Source: Hyphomicrobiaceae bacterium (lineage in GTDB: Bacteria > Pseudomonadota > Alphaproteobacteria > Rhizobiales > HXMU1428-3). From it: a DNA stretch of 5,318 nt. The stretch is from assembly GCA_028285025.1 (NCBI GenBank), contig JANQQH010000295.1, positions 1 through 5,318 of the forward strand, read 5' to 3'. This document shows, piece after piece, positions 1 through 5,147 of this stretch. How positions within the stretch are numbered: position 1 is the stretch's first letter; every line of letters begins with the position of its first letter. A program made the position numbers and the translations under genes. The notes under the pieces are model-generated. The model was given only the letters and a program-made list of their open reading frames with translations. It made no database searches and had not been told where the DNA came from.

Positions 1-1363
1 ATCCTATAATCCAGGGGCCGTTTACAAACCGCCCTTTATTTAACTTGGCCCAATCGGGTAAATCGCGAATCATAACAAAACCTGATGGGAAGTCGCCGCG
101 CGGCAAGCGAATAGTTACTGGCACTTGCTCACCGGCAACACCGGCCACCTGGGCCACGCCAAAGTCGCGCTCTAAATCGGCTGGGGTTACAGCGGCAACT
201 TCTAGTTTGTCAGGATCGCTTTTTTCTAAAGCGCTCTTATCTTTTATATCGCTTTCAGATAATTTTTCTGGTTGCTTGTAATTGCTGTTGCCTCCAAAAT
301 CACTCTTGACAACATCACTTACCCCTTCACCAAGATAGCTGTAAGCCATACCACTTACGATTGCGAAAGCCACCACCCCTCCAATTAAGCTGACAAAGCC
401 AGAACGCCCCTTTCTTTGAGGTTGTGGGGGGGATAAAAATTGCGGCAACTCAGCACGTTCTTGTCTTTCAGCCACTTCATAAGACTGATCTTGATAGTGG
501 TGCGGATGGTTATACTCAGAAACAACTCCTTGTGGATGATGGGAACCACTTGTGGGCATTGGATGCGGGTCAACAGGTGATAAGGGGTTCTGATAGTTAT
601 AATCAGGCGCAATCTGCAGCTGACTATCTGGTCCTTGGTAGACCGGTTGTTGGCCTGTGTGATGCCCGCTTGTTGTCTCACCATGAGGGGGAGTCGTATT
701 TTCAAAAACTTGCGGCTCAGCTACAGGTGCTTCATGTTCATGAGATTGATAATAGTCATCTTGTTCGGGAGCTAAGTAGTGCATCTCTTCTTCTGGCTCT
801 TGCCCAATCTCAGCTTCATTATTGATTTGATACTCATCAATGTCTTTAACGTCTTGGGCTGAGACACCGGTTAAATTAGAAATCTCTGCTAATTGTTGTT
901 CTAGTGACTCGATTTTTTCTTTTAGTAAGTCAGACTGATCTCCGTCTCGATCATGTGCATCACGCCCTGATCCCATGTGATAGCCAACTTCTTGTTCAAG
1001 CTCATTTTCGTGTTGGGGATTATATGTATTAGCCGGTTGGATATATTGGCCTTGCGGGGTCTCAGGTCTTGTTTGGGGAGCCTGCTCTTTTTGCTGGCCC
1101 ATGATCACTTGAGCAGGAGGGACATAATGAGGGTCTATAACGTCAGGCTGGACCCCTTGTTGTGGGTCATTAACATAAGGCGTGTTCGTTTCAGTTTGTT
1201 GTTGTGCAGCCCGCATAGCAATTTTATCTTCTTCGCTTAGAGCGTCTAGCCTATCCATCAGCCAAGAAGATTGCGAACTGTCTAGCCTAAATCCGTTTAG
1301 AGATGTTTGGTCAACAGGGTGCCCATTGGTCTTAGATCCATTACCTTCACCAAATTTACTCAT
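1..1363 (-). CDS. Single-pass membrane protein with long low-complexity Pro/Gln/His-rich cytoplasmic region (partial, 3' end beyond left edge)
   Basis: The minus-strand frame opens with ATG at 1361-1363 (MSKFGEGNGS...) and stays open for 454 codons to the left edge, so the C-terminus is missing. Residues 1-320 are hydrophilic and rich in Q, P, E, H and N, as in a disordered segment. A short heptad-like helix at about 143-163 (LLKEKIESLEQQLAEI) may be a coiled coil. His clusters lie at 208-210, 234-235, 275-276 and 286-289. A basic patch (RKGR, 317-320) precedes one transmembrane helix at about 322-344, implying a cytoplasmic N-terminus by the positive-inside rule. A charged linker follows, and from about 413 a beta-rich segment begins (VPVTIRLPRG... 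GFVMIRDLPDW). It recalls the 'I-x-GLP-x-x-x-x-L-x-x-G' repeats of some alphaproteobacterial extracytoplasmic proteins; this is a recollection of style, not a family match. AAAGGGA at 1375-1381 is a modest ribosome site 11 nt before the ATG. The gene lies 61 bp behind the TAXI gene. Function unknown. Confidence 0.85.
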   Translation of the reverse strand, partial: MSKFGEGNGSKTNGHPVDQTSLNGFRLDSSQSSWLMDRLDALSEEDKIAMRAAQQQTETNTPYVNDPQQGVQPDVIDPHYVPPAQVIMGQQKEQAPQTRPETPQGQYIQPANTYNPQHENELEQEVGYHMGSGRDAHDRDGDQSDLLKEKIESLEQQLAEISNLTGVSAQDVKDIDEYQINNEAEIGQEPEEEMHYLAPEQDDYYQSHEHEAPVAEPQVFENTTPPHGETTSGHHTGQQPVYQGPDSQLQIAPDYNYQNPLSPVDPHPMPTSGSHHPQGVVSEYNHPHHYQDQSYEVAERQERAELPQFLSPPQPQRKGRSGFVSLIGGVVAFAIVSGMAYSYLGEGVSDVVKSDFGGNSNYKQPEKLSESDIKDKSALEKSDPDKLEVAAVTPADLERDFGVAQVAGVAGEQVPVTIRLPRGDFPSGFVMIRDLPDWAKLNKGRFVNGPWIIG

Positions 1364-1424
1364 AACCAATCCCATCCCTTTCACACAAAGCAAGTACTTC
1401 AAACAAACGTCTAGATAGAACTGA

Positions 1425-2648
1425 TTAACGCTCTAAATCTACAGTCCACCATCGTCCAAATACTCGGTACATACCACTCCAAATATCATCCCTTTGTAGC
1501 GGTGTTATCTGCTCTACTTTCCAAATTTTGGTATATTGCCTCACAAAAACGTCCATAGCAATTTTCATCTCTCCGGAGGAGACTTCTTGTCCAATTTCCT
1601 GGCGCCTTTGATCCAACCACTCTTTGGCTGGTTTAAACCGGGTCCATCCTGGTACTTTAGCATGTATACTGACTTCTCGCCATTTCGAATGACGAGAGGG
1701 AAGCAAAAACTCATCAAAGCGTTTAAAAAAGCGATTAATAAACACCTCTAGCTTTTTATATCGCTCAGTTTTGGGGCCCCAATTGTAAACCATCAAGACC
1801 ACCCCGGAGGCGAGCGAAGCCACTGGTTGGTCTTGTCGCACCATGCCAGGATAGTGTTTGGCTGTAATTTTTGTTGGTAAGAAGTCATCAACTAAATTGA
1901 AGTATCCCTTAAGACCAACCGCATCTGGGTGAAGGGGTAAAAAATGAAACTCTTGCCCCAAAGCGATATCGTTGATCCCTTGAATGGGGGCACCGCCTAA
2001 AACTGCAACTGCTGAAATTTCTCCATTGCGCATTTGTTCAATGGTTGATGCAAAATCACCATAGATCCTTTCAACGTTTATGCCGATTTTTTTAAAAATG
2101 GTGCGCACGGTAACATCGGTCGCTCCAAGTTCTTTGCCAAAGGCAACCTTTTTACCTTCCAGTTCTTTGATCGAGTTGATCTCTCGCGGCGCTATTAAGT
2201 GAAATTCAGCATTGTATAGTTTGGTAATAAAATGGATGCGTGATTTAATGTTGGCGTATAATTTGGGATTTTTTTCTTGCAAAGAGGTTAGCTGGCCTTG
2301 TTGGACCAGCCCCATATCAATTCCTTTCAAATACAAAATGTCCATTACATTTTGTTCCCCGCCTTTGCCAATTACGGGGACCACACGCATGGTTTCTTGT
2401 CCTTCTTGGCCATCGAGCACATTGGCCATATCACTTGCCATTTGCAAATAGGTGCTGTTAATGCCACCAGAAATCACTTTTACAGTGAGCTTGTTGCGCT
2501 TATTCACAAACTTACCATATTGAGTGGATCGGGTTGAGTTGTCTTGCGCGATGACCAATTCTTTGTTTTGGGCAGTCGCGGCCAAAGGCGATATGACAAC
2601 TAGAAATAGAAAAAAAACTGCCTGGCTTATATGCTTAATACTAAGCAT
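1425..2648 (-). CDS. TAXI family TRAP transporter solute-binding protein
   Basis: Predicted periplasmic substrate-binding protein of the TAXI branch of TRAP transporters, 407 residues, within the family range. The ATG at 2646-2648 is chosen because it gives a textbook signal peptide: MLSIKHIS, a hydrophobic core AVFFLFLVVI, then ATA|Q with cleavage after residue 26. Family-like blocks in order: STYLQMASDMANVLD (about 65-79), VVPVIGKGGEQNVMDILYLKG (start 89), DMGLVQQGQL (111-120), ITKLYNAEFHLIA (141-153), LEGKKVAFGKELGATDVT (163-180), MRNGEISAVAVLGGAP (206-221), the YNWGPKTERY block (288-297) and KWREVSIHAKVPGWTRF (322-338). In this family such proteins usually deliver a ligand to a fused 4TM-12TM permease. 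None is seen here, so it may be an orphan receptor or use a distant permease. The ligand cannot be read from sequence. The frame continues upstream to a TTG at 2717, which would bury the signal peptide behind 23 residues. The only strong Shine-Dalgarno (AGGAG, 2680-2684) lies 31 nt before the ATG, leaving the start slightly uncertain. A membrane-protein gene follows closely. Confidence 0.92.
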   Translation of the reverse strand: MLSIKHISQAVFFLFLVVISPLAATAQNKELVIAQDNSTRSTQYGKFVNKRNKLTVKVISGGINSTYLQMASDMANVLDGQEGQETMRVVPVIGKGGEQNVMDILYLKGIDMGLVQQGQLTSLQEKNPKLYANIKSRIHFITKLYNAEFHLIAPREINSIKELEGKKVAFGKELGATDVTVRTIFKKIGINVERIYGDFASTIEQMRNGEISAVAVLGGAPIQGINDIALGQEFHFLPLHPDAVGLKGYFNLVDDFLPTKITAKHYPGMVRQDQPVASLASGVVLMVYNWGPKTERYKKLEVFINRFFKRFDEFLLPSRHSKWREVSIHAKVPGWTRFKPAKEWLDQRRQEIGQEVSSGEMKIAMDVFVRQYTKIWKVEQITPLQRDDIWSGMYRVFGRWWTVDLER

Positions 2649-2783
2649 ACGGATTAATAAGAAATGATGATAGAGAAAACTCCTAGAGGACCGACCCAAA
2701 ACTACCCATCTCCCCAAAACAAATCTTAACTCAAATCAAAATTAAAACTTTGTTCCAACCTTAAGAAAACCTCATCTAAGACT

Positions 2784-2872
2784 GCATAGCAACAAAAAAG
2801 CTGATGAATTATGAGGTGTGCTAAATATAAAACCGCATAACAACATTAATAAAAACTTAACATCATAGCAAT
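2784..2872. repeat. Three degenerate copies of GCATARCAAC upstream of the TAXI gene
   Basis: GCATAGCAAC at 2784-2793 and GCATAACAAC at 2835-2844 differ by one base, and each sits in a longer similar context (ACTGCATAGCAACA and ACCGCATAACAACA). A weaker copy, TCATAGCAAT, lies at 2863-2872. All are 136-225 bp upstream of the TAXI start on the minus strand, where they read GTTGYTATGC. They could be binding sites for a regulator of that gene. In AT-rich DNA, short similarities like this also arise by chance. Confidence 0.25.
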
Positions 2873-2884
2873 GAAGTCCCTCAA

Positions 2885-2916
2885 AAACATTTCTGGAAAT
2901 GTTTCTGAAAATGTTT
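2885..2916. repeat. 12-bp tandem repeat forming alternative hairpins
   Basis: TTTCTGGAAATG (2890-2901) is followed directly by TTTCTGAAAATG (2902-2913) and a partial third unit, TTT. The left arm AAACATTT (2885-2892) is an exact inverted complement of AAATGTTT at both 2897-2904 (loop CTGG) and 2909-2916. The arm can therefore form either of two mutually exclusive 8-bp stems. Neither is followed by a T-tract, so it does not look like a terminator. It may be a regulator site or an RNA structure. Confidence 0.4.
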
Positions 2917-3040
2917 AAGGCTTAGAATAATCATCAGGAATATAAGTGGCAAAAATACGACATTTGGCGTCAAACTCACATCTTTCCAACAGAGCGATTC
3001 GTCTTTAAAAAGCCACTGCAACATTATTTAAAATAATTAA

Positions 3041-3079
3041 AAGGGAGGGAAACGGATGAAAAGGTTTGGCTCTGAATAG
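3041..3079 (+). other. Seven-codon open frame behind a strong Shine-Dalgarno (possible leader peptide)
   Basis: AAGGGAGGG at 3041-3049 closely matches the anti-Shine-Dalgarno complement and lies 6 nt before an ATG at 3056-3058. The frame encodes only MKRFGSE and ends at TAG (3077-3079). The ribosome site is stronger than those of the neighbouring full-size genes. An AT-only dyad, ATTATTT-A-AAATAAT (3023-3037), lies just upstream. No regulatory codon run (such as repeated His, Trp or Leu) is present and the next gene on this strand starts more than 800 bp away, so a classical attenuator is unlikely. It may be a tiny translated peptide, a relic of a gene start, or chance. Confidence 0.15.
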
Positions 3080-3401
3080 CTCGTCAAAGTTTGATCTTCT
3101 TATCGTATTTTAGCTAACATTTGAGCAATAAGAAAAAGCGGTAAAAACTTCAATTGTATGTGGATCAAGATAAAATCTTTAATCTATTCTCGTTAGCATG
3201 AAGATTAAGCATCATGGTTTAAAACGAAAATAGGCCAATTTCAGATTTAGCCAGCAACCTCTTTTTCGTTGCAAGTTAGCTGCGGCTAAAGCTTCTTTAT
3301 TCATTGATTTTAAATGATTTTTATCTCTATCATGATAAATTCTTGGTTATCATTCATTCGTTTTTATTCCTCTATGACCAGCTAAGTTTTCAGAAGAAAA
3401 G

Positions 3402-3430
3402 TTGACCCTTGTCAGACTTTCTGATTACTA
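3402..3430 (+). promoter_or_regulatory. Candidate sigma-70-type promoter inside the gene-free region
   Basis: TTGACC (3402-3407) and TTACTA (3425-3430) are separated by exactly 17 bp, and TGA just before the -10 hexamer gives an extended -10 arrangement. Transcription would start near 3437 and run towards the terminator-like hairpin at 3640-3682, a product of roughly 245 nt. Other AT-rich hexamers nearby (TACAAT at 3515-3520, TATACT at 3538-3543) could equally act as -10 elements, so the assignment is weak. Confidence 0.2.
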
Positions 3431-3546
3431 GCAAAGCCAATTATAAAGTTAATTACCATCAACTTTTAAGGGATAATTTTTATTTTTGCATTTAATGGTT
3501 GTACCCTTTCCTGTTACAATCAGACAAACTCAAGGTTTATACTCTT

Positions 3547-3568
3547 ACAACTTTGCGCAAAGCGTTGT
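3547..3568. repeat. Extended palindrome centred on CTTTGCGCAAAG
   Basis: CTTTGCGCAAAG (3551-3562) is a perfect 12-bp palindrome. The arms extend as ACAAC (3547-3551) and GTTGT (3564-3568), with one extra base pushing the outer arms out of register. This is the form of a dimeric repressor operator, or of a small hairpin if the region is transcribed. It lies between the candidate promoter at 3402-3430 and the terminator-like hairpin, with no gene start directly next to it. Confidence 0.35.
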
Positions 3569-3639
3569 TATAAACTTTCCCATCACTCTCAATTCATAAT
3601 GCACATCTGCAAGCACTTGAAGGCGAATGCAAAACTTGC

Positions 3640-3682
3640 AAAAAAGGCCTCATTATGGCAGACCTAATTATGAGGGATTTTT
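3640..3682. terminator. Probable bidirectional intrinsic terminator
   Basis: CCTCAT (3648-3653) pairs with ATGAGG (3670-3675), with further partial pairing inward. On the plus strand the stem is followed by GATTTTT (T run 3678-3682). On the minus strand it is followed by CC and six T (complement of 3640-3645). The flanking A and T tracts can also pair and lengthen the stem. No protein gene ends here on either strand, which is the reason to suspect an unannotated transcript. The 6-bp GC-containing stem is short, so termination strength is uncertain. Confidence 0.4.
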
Positions 3683-3793
3683 AACTAAGCGTTTTCAAGA
3701 GCTTCGTAAAAACGATCAAGAAAATTCCTTTCAAAGAAAACTCTTAACACCTTTCGTTAAACAGATAAGCGAAAAGAAAAGAGTGCTTTCAAA

Positions 3794-3827
3794 CTTATAA
3801 GCGCGTTTTAAAATAGACCTTATAAGC
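3794..3827. repeat. Direct repeat of the palindromic CTTATAAGC
   Basis: CTTATAAGC occurs at 3794-3802 and again at 3819-3827, 25 bp apart start to start. Its core, CTTATAAG, is self-complementary. The pair lies 80-115 bp upstream of the plus-strand gene at 3908. It could be a pair of regulator half-sites, or AT-rich promoter elements, since each contains a TATAAG -10-like core. There are only two copies and no functional evidence. Confidence 0.35.
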
Positions 3828-3889
3828 AAACTAAAAACATTCATTTCGCCTTGTGACGAATGGATTAAACAAGTCGCAATATAAATTAA

Positions 3890-3903
3890 GATTGGAGCCA
3901 ATC
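3890..3903 (+). promoter_or_regulatory. Ribosome binding site inside a short dyad
   Basis: GGAG (3894-3897) is the Shine-Dalgarno for the ATG at 3908, with 10 nt spacing. It sits in the middle of GATTGG-AG-CCAATC, a perfect 6-bp dyad. In RNA this can fold as a 5-bp stem GATTG/CAATC with loop GAGC, partly occluding the ribosome site. That could modestly lower translation or be the target of an RNA-level regulator. It could also be a DNA operator, or coincidence. Confidence 0.4.
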
Positions 3904-3907
3904 AGTT

Positions 3908-4669
3908 ATGAAACGGGAGAGCTTTTTAGGCAAACGGGGATTTATTTTTAGCGCCGTTCTTGTCTCATTTAGTGCTTTGTGCACCACCACTGCTACTGCT
4001 CAGCCAGATCTCATCATCAATGAAACCGATAGCCGCATTTATGCTGGTAGTTGCTTAACCAGCGAACCACTTGCCTCCGGCAGAATCGCGATTAAAAACA
4101 TTGGAACGCAAAACGCAAAATTGGAAATTACTGAAACATTTCGTTCCATGCTTGCCGTTTGGGTTCCTGAAAACATCGATATGATTGCTAAAATCACGGA
4201 CCGCTCTAATCTAAAACCATTAGACCAAGAAGGTCTTGCTTTTGAAGTGGGCAAAGGCGTTTTGAAAAAAGGGCGCTTCTTTTTATCAGTTTCCAAAAAC
4301 ACGCTTAATTCGATCAGAAAACAAACAGCTGATCGTAACAGAACCGCAACCATTCAAACTGCATTGTCAAAACTAGGTTTTGACCCAAAAGGCATTGATG
4401 GGGTTATGGGGCGCAATACACGGGCGGCAATTCGCGCTTATCAAGGTGATAGAGGTTTTTCTCGCACAGGCGTTTTAACAAATGCACAATATCAAAAATT
4501 GTTATCTGATGCTAGCATCTCTGAAAGCACCACGATTTCAACCGGTGGGGCCCAAGGCGTTACCAAAGTTACTTTGTTTGCCCATGTTGACCCTTACAAT
4601 TTGATTGAAGAAAGCAATGAAGCAAACAACATCAAAAAGTTTGAAGTCACAATTGACTGTAGCAACTAA
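3908..4669 (+). CDS. Secreted protein with a peptidoglycan-binding domain nested in a CARDB-like domain
   Basis: A 253-residue exported protein, probably periplasmic and able to touch peptidoglycan. The signal peptide is residues 1-31 (KR-rich n-region, core GFIFSAVLVSFSALC, ATA|Q cleavage). C25 lies in FSALC, which is not a good lipobox, so a soluble protein is more likely than a lipoprotein. Residues 33-125 begin PDLIINE and include RIAIKNIGTQNAKLEITETF, typical of the N-terminal strands of CARDB/adhesion beta-sandwiches. Residues about 144-199 match PG_binding_1: TIQTALSKLGF, GIDGVMGRNTRAAIRAYQ, then GVLTNAQYQKLL. The chain then returns to CARDB-like sequence, VTLFAHVDPYNLIEESNEANN (219-241), the usual last strands with the acidic-Asn-Asn ending. 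The peptidoglycan-binding unit therefore seems inserted in the sandwich. C49 and C251 lie at its two ends and could form a disulfide. No catalytic motif is seen. The ATG is supported by the signal peptide and GGAG at 3894-3897. A terminator lies 24 bp after the stop, so it is probably monocistronic. Confidence 0.9.
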   Translation: MKRESFLGKRGFIFSAVLVSFSALCTTTATAQPDLIINETDSRIYAGSCLTSEPLASGRIAIKNIGTQNAKLEITETFRSMLAVWVPENIDMIAKITDRSNLKPLDQEGLAFEVGKGVLKKGRFFLSVSKNTLNSIRKQTADRNRTATIQTALSKLGFDPKGIDGVMGRNTRAAIRAYQGDRGFSRTGVLTNAQYQKLLSDASISESTTISTGGAQGVTKVTLFAHVDPYNLIEESNEANNIKKFEVTIDCSN

Positions 4670-4693
4670 ATTTTGCGAACAATGACAAACAAA

Positions 4694-4728
4694 AAGGGGT
4701 GGTAAATCTTACCACCCCTTCTTTATTT
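4694..4728. terminator. Strong bidirectional intrinsic terminator between convergent genes
   Basis: AAGGGGTGGTAA (4694-4705) and TTACCACCCCTT (4709-4720) form a perfect 12-bp stem with loop ATC. The plus strand continues CTTTATTT, and the minus strand continues with a T-rich TTTGTTTG tract. It lies 24 bp after the stop of the plus-strand gene and 26 bp beyond the stop of the minus-strand gene at 4747, and should end both transcripts. Confidence 0.9.
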
Positions 4729-4746
4729 AATGCTCAAAAAATTAGC

Positions 4747-4956
4747 TTAAAGCTTTTCAACATGAATAGCGGCAACCTCGGTTGGCACGATAGCGATAGA
4801 GCCACCATTGGCACCTGTATCTTGTACATGGACCCCTTTACCACCTTCTTGCACGGCTTTCACCAGCTTATTGATATGATACTTACGGCCTTCCACATTG
4901 ATCGTTGTGCCTTCTTTAAATACAACAATCGCTTTGTGATCTGCGTCTGTAGCCAT
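4747..4956 (-). CDS. Small conserved-looking protein of unknown function (69 aa)
   Basis: The frame starts MATDADHKAIVVF and ends HVEKL, stop TAA at 4747-4749. The ATG at 4954-4956 has an excellent Shine-Dalgarno, AAGGAGAG (4963-4970), 6 nt upstream, which strongly supports it as a real gene. There is no signal peptide, membrane segment, cysteine or recognisable motif, so the product is probably cytoplasmic. Alternating hydrophobic and polar stretches (AIVVFKEGTTINVEG at 9-23, GVHVQDTG at 41-48, SIAIVP at 53-58) suggest mostly beta-strands. A short helix is likely at 28-37 (INKLVKAVQE) and two glycine-rich turns lie at 38-41 and 48-52. I do not recognise the family. The convergent terminator at 4694-4728 ends it. 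The 191-bp gap to the upstream membrane gene suggests its own promoter, but I found no convincing -35/-10 pair. Confidence 0.8.
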   Translation of the reverse strand: MATDADHKAIVVFKEGTTINVEGRKYHINKLVKAVQEGGKGVHVQDTGANGGSIAIVPTEVAAIHVEKL

Positions 4957-5147
4957 AATAAACTCTCCTTAACAGTTTCATTTTTATAGATAAACTCAAG
5001 CTGATATCCCCTTTAGCAGAGTTATCAGATAAAACCCAAAGAAAATTCCTCTAAATCTGCAATTTTTCGTGGAAACATCGCTAAAATGGGTGATTTGAGG
5101 GGTTCTGATAGCATAATTACCGATTTTGAGGACATTTTTGTTAAAAA

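Larger units (their letters stand above)
2649..3907. other. Long AT-rich intergenic region, no convincing protein gene
   Basis: About 1.26 kb separates the divergently oriented TAXI gene and the plus-strand PG-binding-domain gene. All six frames are heavily interrupted. The longest ATG-started plus frame I traced is 34 codons (3495-3599) with no ribosome site at usable distance. Base composition is visibly more AT-rich than the flanking genes. The region contains the short repeats, dyads, candidate promoter and terminator-like hairpin listed separately. I recognise no tRNA, rRNA, known riboswitch or degraded mobile element. It could be a regulatory region, the site of one or more small RNAs, or decayed coding sequence. 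The sequence alone does not decide. Confidence 0.75.

Noticed and set aside
424..825. Plus-strand open frame of 133 codons
   Set aside because: It lies wholly antisense to the long membrane-protein gene (1-1363, minus), has no ribosome site and a protein composition without recognisable features.
977..1418. Two overlapping plus-strand frames (87 and 78 codons)
   Set aside because: Both are antisense to the start of the membrane-protein gene and its short upstream gap. They are shadows of that frame.
3495..3599. 34-codon plus-strand frame in the gene-free region (MVVPFPVTIR...)
   Set aside because: The nearest SD-like sequence (AAGGGA, 3468-3473) is 21 nt before the ATG, too far. The length is within chance expectation.
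2649..3907. Possible CRISPR array, mobile element or toxin-antitoxin remnant in the long gap
   Set aside because: There are no regularly spaced repeats, no terminal inverted repeats with target duplication and no recognisable protein fragments in any frame.
4039..4353. Minus-strand open frame of 104 codons
   Set aside because: It is antisense within the secreted PG-binding protein, whose signal peptide, domains and terminator all support the plus strand.
4699..4989. Plus-strand open frame of 96 codons
   Set aside because: It starts inside the terminator stem and runs antisense to the 69-residue gene, which has a far better ribosome site.
5001..5028. CTGATA/TATCAG stem upstream of the 69-residue gene
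   Set aside because: Only 6 bp with a 16-nt loop, no T-tract and no clear relation to a promoter; not enough to call a terminator or operator.
582..5111. 14-bp identical string AGGGGTTCTGATAG near 583-596 and at 5098-5111
   Set aside because: One copy lies in coding sequence and one in an intergenic gap, with no extended similarity. A single 14-bp match in a window this size is plausible by chance.
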